Source: Candidatus Eisenbacteria bacterium (GTDB lineage: Bacteria > Desulfobacterota > Binatia > DP-6). From it: a DNA stretch of 52,896 bases. The translations under genes were made by a program, and so were the position numbers. The DNA is taken from assembly GCA_035577985.1 (NCBI GenBank), contig DATJZY010000154.1, forward strand, positions 1-52,896. Direction: 5' to 3'. Numbering within the stretch: the stretch's first letter is position 1; each line of letters starts with the position of its first letter. Positions 8,536-18,067 of this stretch are shown piece after piece. The notes under the pieces were generated by a model. That model searched no databases, was not told the DNA's origin, and saw nothing but the letters and a program-made list of their open reading frames with translations.

Positions 8536-9327
8536 CTACACCGGGCGGAGCCCGCGCCGTCGCAGCAGCGCCGCGCCGCGCGCCGGGAAGTCGGTCATGA
8601 GTCCGTCGACTCCGAGGTCGAGCAGGCGCGCCATCTCGGCCCCCTCGTTGATGGTCCACACGTGGACCTCGAGTCCGAACCGGTGCGCCGCGGCCACCGA
8701 CTCCGCCGTGACGATGGGCATCCCCTCGTGGTCGGGCGGCACCTGCAGCGCCGTCGCAACCGGCCGGTAGTCGGCGAGCCGTCCATCGCGCAGCCGGAAG
8801 ATGAAGTCTGCGACGTCGGCCGTCGACGCGCCCGTCACGACGTCCGGCGCGACGGCACGGATGCTCTCCATGATCTCGTGGTGCTCGGCCGCGAGCAGCG
8901 TCCGCTCGCGGGCGTCGTGCCGGTCGAGGACGGCGAGCACGGCATCGACGATCGGCGGCTCGCCCTGCTTCACCTCGACGTTGAGCGCAACGTCCGGATG
9001 CGCGGCGAGGAGGTCCTCCAGCGTCGGTACGCGGATCCCCTGCCCGCGGTACGGGTGGCTGCCGTCGGCCGCGCGAAGGTGGAAGCCCGCGTCGAGGCGC
9101 TGGAGCTCCGCGAGCCGGATCGCTCGCACCGGGCCCGCGCCGTTCGTCGTCCGCTCGAGCGTTGCGTCGTGCAGCACGACGACGTGGCCGTCGGCGGTCG
9201 CGTGCACGTCGAGCTCCAGGCGGTCGGCGCCGGCCGCGAGCCCGGCGGCGAACGCGACCAGCGTGTTTTCGGGATGCGTGCCGGAGGCGCCGCGATGCGC
9301 GAACAGGCGCGGCCGCGGTCCGTCCAG
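8536..9327 (-). CDS. Glycerophosphodiester phosphodiesterase with no standard start codon
   Basis: A complete GDPD domain that hydrolyses glycerophosphodiesters to glycerol-3-phosphate and an alcohol. The catalytic motif FAHRGASGTHPENT contains the conserved His-Arg and Glu-Asn-Thr. LELDVHATADG holds the metal-binding E-x-D, VVLHD the second catalytic His, and NVEVKQ and VWTINE are also normal for the family. The frame is the same as that of the M23 peptidase and begins right after its TAG stop at 9340-9342. Between that stop and the essential His-Arg there is no in-frame ATG, GTG or TTG; the first possible initiator is CTG at 9327 (ACG codons lie before it). A GTG at 9207 would delete the active site. 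GGAG lies a few bases upstream of the TAG. Confidence 0.82.
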   Translation of the reverse strand: MDGPRPRLFAHRGASGTHPENTLVAFAAGLAAGADRLELDVHATADGHVVVLHDATLERTTNGAGPVRAIRLAELQRLDAGFHLRAADGSHPYRGQGIRVPTLEDLLAAHPDVALNVEVKQGEPPIVDAVLAVLDRHDARERTLLAAEHHEIMESIRAVAPDVVTGASTADVADFIFRLRDGRLADYRPVATALQVPPDHEGMPIVTAESVAAAHRFGLEVHVWTINEGAEMARLLDLGVDGLMTDFPARGAALLRRRGLRPV

Positions 9328-9339
9328 GTATCGCGTCGT

Positions 9340-10725
9340 CTACTCCGCCGCCTGGAAGAGCGTGGTCGAGAGCGAGAGGTTCGTCGGCTCCATGTTGCCC
9401 GGAATCGACGCGAGCTGTTTCACCGCTTCCTTCTTCGTGCGATCGAACTGCCGGGCCAGCGGCGCGGTGATCGAGGGCTCGCGATCGCACGTGAACTCGA
9501 GCGGATCGGTGTGCTCGCCCTCGCGCGTGATCTCGTAGTGCAGGTGCGGGCCGGTCGAGAGACCCGTCGACCCGACGTAGCCGATCACCTGGCCGCGCTC
9601 GATCGTCGCCCCCGGAACGACCGCCGGGGCGATCTGCGAGAGATGGCCGTACGTCGACGCGACCGCGCTCTCGTGGTCGATACGTACGGCGCGTCCGAGC
9701 CCGCTCTCCCAGCCGGCCGAAGCGACGGTCCCGTTCGCCGCCGCGCGAACCGGGGTACCGTACGGAGCCGCGAAGTCGACGCCCCAGTGGGGCCGCCATC
9801 GCCGGCGGACCGGATGGAAGCGCTCAAGCGAGAACTCCGAGCTGATCTCGGTGAACTCGACCGGGTAGCGCAGGAACGTGCGCGAGACGGCCTCGCCGGA
9901 CGGACGGTAGTAGGCGCCCTCGCCGTCGTCGTTCTCGAACAGGAGGGCCGTCTGCCGCTTGCCGCCGATCACGAGCTCGGCGGCCAGCACCTTGCCGGCC
10001 TGCGGCTGCCTCATGCCGACCTGCCAGATGTTCTCGTAGATCACCCGGAACTCGTCGCCGGGCTGGAGCCCGGTCTCGACGTCGACGTCCCAGCCGAAGA
10101 TGTCGGCGATGTCGGCGGCAATGCGGGCCGGCACGCCGGCGGCGACCGTGTCCTCGCGCAATCCGCGCTCGATGCTGCCCGCGATGCCCTTGACCTCGAC
10201 GAAGTACGGCAGGTCCTCGAGCCGCGCCTGGATGCCGTCGCTCGACGACTCGACCACCAGGAGGCTCTTGGCGTCCACCTCGTAGCGGATCGACTCCAGC
10301 TCCCTGGTCTCGCGGTCGAAGCGCAGCGTGAGACCGTGACGGGGGCGGATCTTCGAGAGATCGAACGCACCGACGGCGGCCGACAGCCACTCCCGGGCGT
10401 ACGTGATGCCGACACCCCGGGCGGCCAGGATGTTCTCGAGGGTGTCCCCTTTACGGATGTGGATGTGCTCGTCGACGCTCCCCCGAACCCCCGGGGTCCG
10501 GGTCCGGGCGTATCTCAGACGGTGTTTCGAGCGTGCGACCCGCTTGGTTCCCCCACTGCGCTTGGTCGCCGGCGTGCTGGGCGCCCGGACGACCTTCGCG
10601 TCCTTTCTGTGCCCCGAGCGGGCGCAGCGCTTGGTGGTTTTCGCACCGAGGATACTCGGAAGCAGCAGCGCCCCCATGAATACGAGGGCCAGCACCTTTC
10701 CGACCAGGTTTCGGCCTCTCGACAC
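9340..10725 (-). CDS. M23 family metallopeptidase with LysM-like/OapA-like N-terminal region
   Basis: 461 residues from the GTG at 10725, which has a strong upstream GGAGG at the proper distance and starts a signal peptide or membrane anchor (NLVGKVLALVFMGALLLPS). A strongly basic stretch follows, then a LysM/OapA-like segment (HIHIRKGDTLENILAARGV) and a long beta-rich region. The C-terminal lysostaphin-type peptidase domain carries the zinc motifs HWGVDFAAPYGTP (H-x3-D) and HLHYEI (H-x-H), so the active site is complete. Such proteins cleave peptidoglycan cross-links in the periplasm during growth or division. The frame continues after TAG into a GDPD (see that entry). It is divergent from ruvX. 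Confidence 0.9.
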   Translation of the reverse strand: MSRGRNLVGKVLALVFMGALLLPSILGAKTTKRCARSGHRKDAKVVRAPSTPATKRSGGTKRVARSKHRLRYARTRTPGVRGSVDEHIHIRKGDTLENILAARGVGITYAREWLSAAVGAFDLSKIRPRHGLTLRFDRETRELESIRYEVDAKSLLVVESSSDGIQARLEDLPYFVEVKGIAGSIERGLREDTVAAGVPARIAADIADIFGWDVDVETGLQPGDEFRVIYENIWQVGMRQPQAGKVLAAELVIGGKRQTALLFENDDGEGAYYRPSGEAVSRTFLRYPVEFTEISSEFSLERFHPVRRRWRPHWGVDFAAPYGTPVRAAANGTVASAGWESGLGRAVRIDHESAVASTYGHLSQIAPAVVPGATIERGQVIGYVGSTGLSTGPHLHYEITREGEHTDPLEFTCDREPSITAPLARQFDRTKKEAVKQLASIPGNMEPTNLSLSTTLFQAAE

Positions 10726-10881
10726 TCGCCGGTCCTCCGATCCAGGCCGCGCTGGGGAACGCGACACAAAAGCTGTTTGGGGCGGGCGAACCCTGCCAAA
10801 GGCCCTAGCGGATGTCAATGCATTCCCCCGGATTTTTCTTTGGGATTGCGGGGTTCGGGTCCCGATGTTAGAGCGCGGCCG

Positions 10882-11295
10882 ATGCGGCTCGCGGCGCTCG
10901 ACGTCGGCGACGCGCGCATCGGAGTCGCGGTCTGCGACGAGCTGGGGATCACGACTCGCGGTGTGGGAGTCGTGCGGCGCGTTGGTGGGGTTCGGGACTT
11001 CGAGGCGATCTCGCGACTCCTCGCTCCCTTTGCACCCGAGCGGCTCGTCGTCGGGCTGCCGCTCAACATGGACGGCAGCGAGGGCCCGCAGGCGGCGAAG
11101 GTGCGGCGCTTTGCGAGCAAGCTCTCGCAGCACCTGGGTCTGCCGGCCGACCTCTGGGACGAACGCCTCACCACCGTGGAGGCCGAGGACCTGCTGCGTG
11201 AGACGGGGGTCAAGCGCAGGGATCGCCGGGCGCTCGTCGACCAGGTGGCTGCCGCGGGCATCCTGCGGTCGTACCTGGCGGGGCATCGCCTGTGA
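10882..11295 (+). CDS. ruvX: Putative pre-16S rRNA nuclease (YqgF/RuvX)
   Basis: 137 residues, the usual length. The RNase H-like fold is shown by the opening LAALDVGDARIGVAV (first catalytic Asp), the strand RLVVGLPLNMDGSEG, and the end motif DLWDERLTTVEAE. Family members trim the 5' end of 16S rRNA and some have been proposed as Holliday-junction resolvases. The start ATG at 10882 gives the canonical N-terminus. The stop overlaps the GTG of mltG (GTGA), so the two are coupled. The 156-base divergent region shared with the M23 gene holds a perfect TTGACA on the minus strand (10813-10818), a candidate -35 for the peptidase, without a clear -10. Confidence 0.92.
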   Translation: MRLAALDVGDARIGVAVCDELGITTRGVGVVRRVGGVRDFEAISRLLAPFAPERLVVGLPLNMDGSEGPQAAKVRRFASKLSQHLGLPADLWDERLTTVEAEDLLRETGVKRRDRRALVDQVAAAGILRSYLAGHRL

Positions 11296-12293
11296 AGCGC
11301 CGCGTCGTCATCACCCTGATGGTCTGCGGACTTATGGCGGCAATCGGCGTCGTGGCCGGGGCCGTCGTCCTGCTCCATCGCTCGGGTCCGCCGGTAAACG
11401 CGCCGATCGTCGTGACGATCGAGGAGGGGCAGCGCTTCGCGCAGGTCGCGGACGAGCTCGCGGCGCTGGGCGTCCTCCGCTTCCCGCAGCTCCTCACCCT
11501 GTGGGCACGCGCCACCGGGCAGGACCGCGACGTCCGGTGGGGCGAGTTCCTGATCACCACGCCCCTCTCGCCGCTCGAGCTCCTGGCGCGCGTGACCTCG
11601 CGCCCCGACCCGCTCCATCCGGTGACGATCCCGGAGGGCCTGACGGTGCGCGAGGTCGTCGGCGCGCTCGCGGGCGCCGGCTTCGGCGCGGAGGAGAGCT
11701 TCTACTGCCTCCTCGACGATCCCGCGTTTCTCGCCGCCGAAGATCTCCCGCCCGAGGGGGCCGAGGGATATCTCTTCCCGGACACCTACAGCTTCCCCCT
11801 CGCGACGCCTCCGGATCGCATCCTGCGCGCCATGTTGAAGCGCTTCCGTGACGTTGCGACGCCGGCGCTCGTGATGAAGGCCGCGAAACTCGGGCTCACG
11901 CTGCACCAGGTCGTCACGCTGGCCTCGCTGGTCGAGGAAGAGGCGCATCGCGCCGACGAACGCCGGCTCGTCGCGGCCGTGTTCGTGAACCGCCTGCGTC
12001 GCGGCATTCCGCTGCAGTCCGATCCGACGGTGCTCTACGGGCGCGAGCCGGGCGATCGCGCGTTGACGCACGCCGATCTGCACCGGCCGACGCCCTACAA
12101 CACCTACACGATCCCGGGCCTTCCCCCGACGCCGATATCGAATCCAGGCCGCGCGGCGCTGGAAGCGGCGGTCGATCCGGCGCCGGTCGACTATCTCTAC
12201 TTCGTCGCGCGTGGCGACGGCTCGCACCAGTTCTCCGCGACGCTCGCCGACCACAATGCCGCGGTGGCGCGCTACCAGCGGCACGCCCACTGA
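11292..12293 (+). CDS. mltG: Endolytic murein transglycosylase MltG
   Basis: 333 residues. One N-terminal transmembrane helix (VVITLMVCGLMAAIGVVAGA) anchors the protein, with the catalytic part in the periplasm. A LysM-like subdomain is followed by the YceG/MltG domain with its conserved EGYLFPDTYSF, LASLVEEEA (catalytic Glu), LQSDPTVLYG and YNTYTIPGLPPTPISNPG. MltG cuts nascent glycan strands and sets their length. Start GTG at 11292 overlaps the ruvX stop by four bases. The ruvX-mltG pairing is common in bacteria and is reliable support for both. Confidence 0.95.
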   Translation: MKRRVVITLMVCGLMAAIGVVAGAVVLLHRSGPPVNAPIVVTIEEGQRFAQVADELAALGVLRFPQLLTLWARATGQDRDVRWGEFLITTPLSPLELLARVTSRPDPLHPVTIPEGLTVREVVGALAGAGFGAEESFYCLLDDPAFLAAEDLPPEGAEGYLFPDTYSFPLATPPDRILRAMLKRFRDVATPALVMKAAKLGLTLHQVVTLASLVEEEAHRADERRLVAAVFVNRLRRGIPLQSDPTVLYGREPGDRALTHADLHRPTPYNTYTIPGLPPTPISNPGRAALEAAVDPAPVDYLYFVARGDGSHQFSATLADHNAAVARYQRHAH

Positions 12294-12299
12294 GCACGC

Positions 12300-13073
12300 T
12301 CAGCCGCTGGCGCCGTCGCGCGCCTCACGCAGCTGGTCGAGCACGACGCCCGCCTTCTTCTGGAGCGTCGGCTCGCGCGAGTGCGCCGCCAGGAACTCGA
12401 GGATCTCCTCGAAGCGCGCACCGTCGGGTCCGGTCGCGATGCCGGCCAGCTCCTCGGGATCGAGGCGATGCAGCGAGCGAAGGAACGCCCGGCGATAGCG
12501 CGCCTCGCGCTCGAGCGCCGTCAGGACGACGTTGGTCGCGAGAGCGCGATTGATGCCGTTCTCGTCGGCCATCGCCATCTGGAGGAGCTCGGGCATCCCG
12601 AGCTTGTTCGCACCGACCTCCTTCGCGAGCGGCTCCGGGATGTCGATCGGGCGGTGCCGATCGAACATCCGCCCGAGGACGACGGGGAAGCCCGGCTTCG
12701 CCGGTTCGGGAGCGGCGCCGGCGGCGGGCGACCCGGCCGGCGGCGGCGCCGGGGCCTCGGGCCCGCCGCGCAGCACGATGCGCGTGACGCGCCCGGCGTC
12801 GGCGTAGCTCACCGTGAAGTTCTGGTCGCCGAGGAGCCGGTGCAGGGCCTCCTCGACCGGCACCGCGTCGAGCACGAGCGTTACCTCGCGCGTCGAGATG
12901 ACGCCGCCGTGCAGCTCGGCCCCGGTCGCGCCGGCGAGCGCGGCGACCGCGTCGGCGACGGGAACGTGCTCGAAGCGCGCCGTCACGCGCTCGTTCTCGT
13001 AGCGCAGATCGCCGAGGGCCGCGGCAACGCGACCGACGGCGACGAGCACGAGAACGATGGCCGCGGCCCGCAT
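12300..13073 (-). CDS. Exported STN (secretin/TonB short N-terminal) domain protein
   Basis: 257 residues. A signal peptide (AAAIVLVLVAVGRVAAA) precedes an STN-type domain: ARFEHVPVADAVAALAGATG, then TLVLDAVPVEEALHRLLG and VSYADAGRVTRIVL, the pattern found at the N-terminus of secretins and TonB receptors. A Pro/Ala linker follows (about residues 110-130), then an all-helical C-terminal half of about 125 residues. There is no secretin or TonB barrel, so the domain stands alone. The C-terminal half has the same layout as that of the neighbouring gene at 13115-13696 (an RMF motif, then paired helices ending in a Leu-rich helix), so they are probably divergent paralogs. Last gene of a leftward three-gene operon, function unknown. 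Confidence 0.75.
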   Translation of the reverse strand: MRAAAIVLVLVAVGRVAAALGDLRYENERVTARFEHVPVADAVAALAGATGAELHGGVISTREVTLVLDAVPVEEALHRLLGDQNFTVSYADAGRVTRIVLRGGPEAPAPPPAGSPAAGAAPEPAKPGFPVVLGRMFDRHRPIDIPEPLAKEVGANKLGMPELLQMAMADENGINRALATNVVLTALEREARYRRAFLRSLHRLDPEELAGIATGPDGARFEEILEFLAAHSREPTLQKKAGVVLDQLREARDGASG

Positions 13074-13114
13074 CACAGGGGAGCGTACGCGCGCTCCCCG
13101 CGAGCTGGCAACCG

Positions 13115-13696
13115 CTACTCGCCCGTCACGCCGAGCTGCACCAGCAGGCGGCCTGCGCGGGTACCGAGCGGACGGCCCCGCGCCTGCTCGGCCACCAGCG
13201 AAAGCAGCCCGATCGCTCCGTCGCCCGCGACACCCGTGAGCCCTTGGGCGAGGGTCCGATCGTCGACGCCCTCGAGGGCGCCGAGGAGCATCCGCTCGAG
13301 CTCGGGATCCTTCATCGCCGCCTCGACCGCGACCCGTGCCGCCTCCGCCCGAATCTCCGGGGCGGTCTGCCGAAGCGCCAGATCGACGAGCTGGCGTCCG
13401 GTGGCTTCGCGCCCGCCGAGGAGCTTCGCGAGGCCACCGTCGGGTCGAAGGGCGAACATCCGCTCGAGCGGGGGTTTCGGCGGCTCGGGAACCCTCGCCT
13501 TCGCCTCCGGCAGCCGCAGCGCCACCTCGTCCGCGAGCACCGTCACCGCACGCAGGCGGCCGTCGCTTGCGAACGTGAGGGTCCAGCTCGCGGCGCCGAG
13601 GCGCCGTGCGATCGCGTCCGCGGGCGGCATGGTACGATCCTCCGCCATGGCGCGGTCGATCTCGGCCACCGCATGCCGGTCGAGCACGACGGCCAT
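13115..13696 (-). CDS. Hypothetical helical protein, paralog of the STN protein's C-terminal half
   Basis: 193 residues. The start ATG (13694-13696) overlaps the stop of the small gene upstream (TGATG). There is no clear signal peptide, but residues 1-75 may be a degenerate STN-like unit (AIARRLGAASWTLTFASDGR, then RAVTVLADEVALRLPEA). A Pro-rich linker (VPEPPKPP) leads to a helical region with LERMF, LLGGREATGRQLVDLAL and repeated Ala/Leu/Glu helices. It resembles the C-terminal part of the gene at 12300-13073. HEAT-like repeats are possible. I do not recognise a characterised family. The gap to the next gene is 41 bases. Confidence 0.65.
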   Translation of the reverse strand: MAVVLDRHAVAEIDRAMAEDRTMPPADAIARRLGAASWTLTFASDGRLRAVTVLADEVALRLPEAKARVPEPPKPPLERMFALRPDGGLAKLLGGREATGRQLVDLALRQTAPEIRAEAARVAVEAAMKDPELERMLLGALEGVDDRTLAQGLTGVAGDGAIGLLSLVAEQARGRPLGTRAGRLLVQLGVTGE

Positions 13697-13911
13697 CAGT
13701 ACGACCGCCCGCGCTGCGGTCGGCCGCCGACGAGCCTGCACACGAGCCGCCCGGCGCGCCGCGTGCGCGTCTCGAGATTGAAGCAGTACGGGCGCCGCGA
13801 TCCCTCGCCGTCCGTGATCGTCACGCAGCAGCGCGTGATCCGTCTCGCCGCGAGCGCGTCGCCCGCGCAGAGCAGGACGCCGACCGTCGCCATCGCCACC
13901 ATCCGTCGCAT
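13696..13911 (-). CDS. Small secreted Cys-containing basic protein
   Basis: 71 residues. A clear signal peptide (MRRMVAMATVGVLLCAGDALA) is followed by a mature part of about 50 residues with four Cys (a CC pair, PYCFNLETRT and LVCRL) and 13 Arg, so it is disulfide-capable and very basic. It is coupled by TGATG to the next gene and heads the three-gene operon with the STN protein. No family is recognised. Its position before an exported STN-domain protein suggests a periplasmic or surface partner, but this is only an inference from gene order. Confidence 0.6.
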   Translation of the reverse strand: MRRMVAMATVGVLLCAGDALAARRITRCCVTITDGEGSRRPYCFNLETRTRRAGRLVCRLVGGRPQRGRSY

Positions 13912-13983
13912 GGAAACCTCCCGGGGCGGGCGCGCCGAGTCTGCGACGCCGGCGCGGCGGTGACAATACCTGCGACGACGCTA

Positions 13984-14012
13984 TTGCCCGGGCTGAGGAA
14001 TTCGCCTAATCT
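13984..14012 (+). promoter_or_regulatory. Candidate sigma-70-like promoter of lexA
   Basis: TTGCCC (13984-13989) and TAATCT (14007-14012) are separated by exactly 17 bases and lie just upstream of the lexA GTG at 14025, implying a very short leader. The -35 matches 4 of 6 and the -10 matches 3 of 6 consensus positions. A small inverted repeat CAATA...TATTG overlaps the upstream side and might be an operator. No classical LexA box was recognised. Confidence 0.3.
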
Positions 14013-14024
14013 TCGCCTGTCGCC

Positions 14025-14624
14025 GTGCTGACCCGCCGCCAGAAGCAGGTTCTCGACTTCGTCCAGGCCCACATCGACCGTCACGGCTACGCGCCGACGC
14101 TGCACGAGATCGGCCGTCACCTGAAGCTCTCGTCGGTCGCGACCGTACACAAGCATCTGCGCAAGCTCGAGGACAAGGGCGCGGTGCGGCGGCTCACGCA
14201 CCAGAGCCGGGCGTTGTCGGTGGTCCCGCCGCCGGACACCGCCGCGGGCGCGCGCATCCCGCTGCTCGGGACGGTTGCCGCGGGCACGCCGCTCGAGCCC
14301 ATCGAGGTGCCCGGGTCGATCACCGTGCCGCAGGAGTTCCTCGGCCGCGGCGACACCTTCGCGCTCCGCGTGCGGGGCGACTCCATGATCGACGACGGCA
14401 TCCACGACGGCGACGTGGTGGTCGTCGAGTCGCGACGCGAGGCGCCGAACGGATCGACGGTCGTGGCGGTGGTCGGAGGCGAGGCGACCGTGAAGAGGTT
14501 CTACCGGCGGCGGGGACGCGTCCACCTCGTGCCGGCCAACGAGCGCATGGAGCCCATCGTCGTCCGCGAGAGCGAGGTCGAAATCCGCGGCGTCGTCATC
14601 GCCCTTCTGCGCCGCTACCGTTGA
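14025..14624 (+). CDS. lexA: LexA repressor
   Basis: 199 residues, the SOS repressor. The N-terminal winged helix-turn-helix (MLTRRQKQVLDFV; recognition helix around SSVATVHKHLRKLE) binds operator DNA. The C-terminal S24 peptidase domain has the self-cleavage site Ala86-Gly87 (TVAAGTP), nucleophile Ser120 (RGDSMIDDGI) and Lys157 (EATVKRFYRR), so RecA-stimulated autoproteolysis should work. The start is GTG at 14025. The stop overlaps the hemW ATG (TGATG), an unusual coupling of SOS control to a haem-chaperone gene. It is divergent from the small-secreted-protein operon, which may share the control region. Confidence 0.97.
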   Translation: MLTRRQKQVLDFVQAHIDRHGYAPTLHEIGRHLKLSSVATVHKHLRKLEDKGAVRRLTHQSRALSVVPPPDTAAGARIPLLGTVAAGTPLEPIEVPGSITVPQEFLGRGDTFALRVRGDSMIDDGIHDGDVVVVESRREAPNGSTVVAVVGGEATVKRFYRRRGRVHLVPANERMEPIVVRESEVEIRGVVIALLRRYR

Positions 14625-15775
14625 TGTCCGAGGGCTTCGCGCTCTACGTCCACGTGCCCTGGTGCCGGCACGTGTGCCCGTACTGCGACTTCAACGTCTA
14701 CGCCCACGCCGCGCCGCCCGAAGCCGACTACACGGCGATGCTCGTGCGCGAGCTCGCGACCTGGACGGAGCGCGCCCCGTGGCGTGGGCGGCGCGCCACG
14801 AGCATCTTCTTCGGTGGCGGCACGCCGTCGTTGTTCACGCCCCAGGCGATCGCGCGGGTCGTCGACGCCGCCGCGCGGTGCTGCGGCATCGAGGAACGTG
14901 CCGAGATCACGCTCGAGGCCAACCCGGGGGGGCTCGACGCCGAACGCCTGCGCGGCTTCCGGCGGGCCGGCGTCACGCGCCTCTCGCTCGGCGTCCAGTC
15001 GTTCCAGGAGCGCCTCCTGCGCGCGCTCGGGCGCGACCACACCCCGGACGACGCGCGCGCCGCGGTCCGGAACGCCCGGGCCGCGGGGTTCGCGGACCTG
15101 AGCCTCGACCTCATCTTCGCCGTCCCCGGCGGCGACGAGGCCGAGTGGGCACACGACCTCGACGAGGCCATCGCGCTGGCGCCGGATCACGTGTCGGCCT
15201 ACGCGCTCACGTTCGAGAGCGCCACGCCGTATCACGCCTGGCGCGCCTCGGGCCGCATCCGTGCCGTCGACGAGGACGTCGAAGCGACCATGGCGGAGCT
15301 CGCCGCGGCTCGGCTGCCCGCCGCCGGCTACGAGCGCTACGAGATCTCGAGCTGGGCGCGCCCGGATCACGCCTCGCGCCACAATCAGCGCTACTGGGAC
15401 GGGTCGTGGTATCTCGGCATCGGAGCCGGCGCGCACGCATTCGACGCCACGCCCGACGCCGCGCGACGGTGGAGCAACGTGCGACATCCCCGCGCGTACG
15501 CCGATGCGGTGGCGGCGCGCGGCACGGCGGTCGCCGAAGAGCACCCGCTCACGGTGGACGAAGCCCGCGCCGATTTCGTCTTCACGGGGCTGCGCCGCAT
15601 CGCCGGCGTCGCCGCGACCGCGTTCGCAGCGCGCTTCGGCGTGGGGCTCGCGAAGGCGTTTCCGCACGTCACGGGCCTCGTGCGCGACGATCTGCTCGAG
15701 TGGGCCGGCGACCGGCTCCGACTGAGTGCGCGCGGCCTCCGCTTCGCCGACACCGTCGCCGCGACGTTCGTCTGA
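14624..15775 (+). CDS. hemW: Radical SAM haem chaperone HemW-like protein
   Basis: 383 residues. The radical SAM motif C-x3-C-x2-C is present as WCRHVCPYC (Cys14, Cys18, Cys21), and the Cys/Phe after it (YCDFNVY) is typical of HemW rather than of true HemN. Other family marks are SIFFGGGTPSLF, ITLEANPG, RLSLGVQSFQ and SLDLIFAVPGG. HemW was long called oxygen-independent coproporphyrinogen oxidase but is now viewed as a haem-binding chaperone. The ATG at 14624 overlaps the lexA stop; a TTG three bases earlier is also in frame. Confidence 0.93.
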   Translation: MSEGFALYVHVPWCRHVCPYCDFNVYAHAAPPEADYTAMLVRELATWTERAPWRGRRATSIFFGGGTPSLFTPQAIARVVDAAARCCGIEERAEITLEANPGGLDAERLRGFRRAGVTRLSLGVQSFQERLLRALGRDHTPDDARAAVRNARAAGFADLSLDLIFAVPGGDEAEWAHDLDEAIALAPDHVSAYALTFESATPYHAWRASGRIRAVDEDVEATMAELAAARLPAAGYERYEISSWARPDHASRHNQRYWDGSWYLGIGAGAHAFDATPDAARRWSNVRHPRAYADAVAARGTAVAEEHPLTVDEARADFVFTGLRRIAGVAATAFAARFGVGLAKAFPHVTGLVRDDLLEWAGDRLRLSARGLRFADTVAATFV

Positions 15776-15848
15776 GCGGCGCGTTCGTGCTACCCACGCC
15801 CGAGCCGCCGGACGTCGGTTTGCGGGGGGGCGAGCCGCGGGAGGTGCG

Positions 15849-16469
15849 ATGACGCCGGAGAACGAGAGCCCGTTCGTCACCATCTGGGAGGCGCCGCGCG
15901 CGACCATCCGGCGGATCGTCGACAGCGACCCGCGCCGTCACGTGAACCTGCTGTTCTTCGGCGGCGGCGTCGTCGGCACGTTGAGCGCGCTGCGCTCGCA
16001 CGCGCCGTCGTTCGACGTTCCGCCGCTGTTCGCCGCCGGCGGCTGCATCCTGGTCGGGCTCCTGAGCGTCCCCTCCTCGCACCTGGGCGCCTGGTACATG
16101 CGCTCGATCGGAGGATGGCTCGGCGGAACGGCGTCGCGTCAGGAGGTCGCGGCGGCCTTCGCGTGGGCGGGCGTACCGGCGGTCGTGGGCGGCTTCGCGC
16201 TCTGGGTGCTCCAGTTCGCGCTCTTCGGCACCGAGCTGCTGAGTCCCGAGCGACCCACCATCGACGCCGCCTCGCCGCTGCTGTTGACGACGCTGCGGCT
16301 GGCCTCCCTCCTGCTCGGCGTGTGGACGTCCACCGCGTCGCTCCTGTGCTTCGCCGAGGTGAACCGGTTCTCGGTGCTGCGCTCGCTCACGACCTGGATC
16401 CTCTCGGTCCTCGTGGTCGTGCTGGTGATCGGGCTGCCGGTCGGCGTGCTGCTCCTACTGCTGCGCTGA
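15849..16469 (+). CDS. Yip1-type integral membrane protein
   Basis: 206 residues, ATG at 15849 with a good GGGAGG just upstream. The cytoplasmic N-terminus (ESPFVTIWEAPRATIRRIVDSDP) matches the start of bacterial Yip1-domain proteins, and five hydrophobic segments follow. The segment with GWLGGTASRQEVAAAFAWAGVP also fits the Yip1 family. These proteins are widespread and uncharacterised in bacteria. The gene lies 73 bases behind hemW and is convergent with ahcY. Confidence 0.75.
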   Translation: MTPENESPFVTIWEAPRATIRRIVDSDPRRHVNLLFFGGGVVGTLSALRSHAPSFDVPPLFAAGGCILVGLLSVPSSHLGAWYMRSIGGWLGGTASRQEVAAAFAWAGVPAVVGGFALWVLQFALFGTELLSPERPTIDAASPLLLTTLRLASLLLGVWTSTASLLCFAEVNRFSVLRSLTTWILSVLVVVLVIGLPVGVLLLLLR

Positions 16470-16481
16470 CCCCGGAGGCGC

Positions 16482-17960
<1,479 letters not shown>

Positions 17961-18016
17961 GGGAATTCCTCCGGGGCGGCAGCGCCGCATGACCAATCAA
18001 TCCATCCGGATGAAGC

Positions 18017-18043
18017 GTTACACCTCCCCCGGGGCCCAGTCAA
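18017..18043 (-). promoter_or_regulatory. Candidate promoter of ahcY
   Basis: On the minus strand TTGACT (18038-18043, 5 of 6 consensus) is followed after 15 bases by TGTAAC (18017-18022, 4 of 6). The spacing is short. It lies about 57 bases before the ahcY ATG in the 107-base divergent region shared with the amidohydrolase. I looked for an SAH riboswitch here and did not recognise one. Confidence 0.33.
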
Positions 18044-18067
18044 CCGCCACCCCGTCCGGGGTCCGGC

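Noticed and set aside
6333..8600. Very long plus-strand open frame opposite the molybdopterin oxidoreductase
   Set aside because: High GC leaves antisense frames open. The protein is Arg/His-rich without any domain, while the minus strand shows a complete known enzyme. The same holds for 8524-10880 and 28058-30064 on the plus strand.
9207..9207. GTG at 9207 as the start of the glycerophosphodiesterase
   Set aside because: It would remove the catalytic His-Arg and Glu-Asn-Thr motifs that are clearly encoded upstream in the same frame.
10813..10818. Perfect TTGACA on the minus strand as the M23 promoter
   Set aside because: No acceptable -10 is found 15-19 bases downstream, so it was only mentioned, not listed as a promoter.
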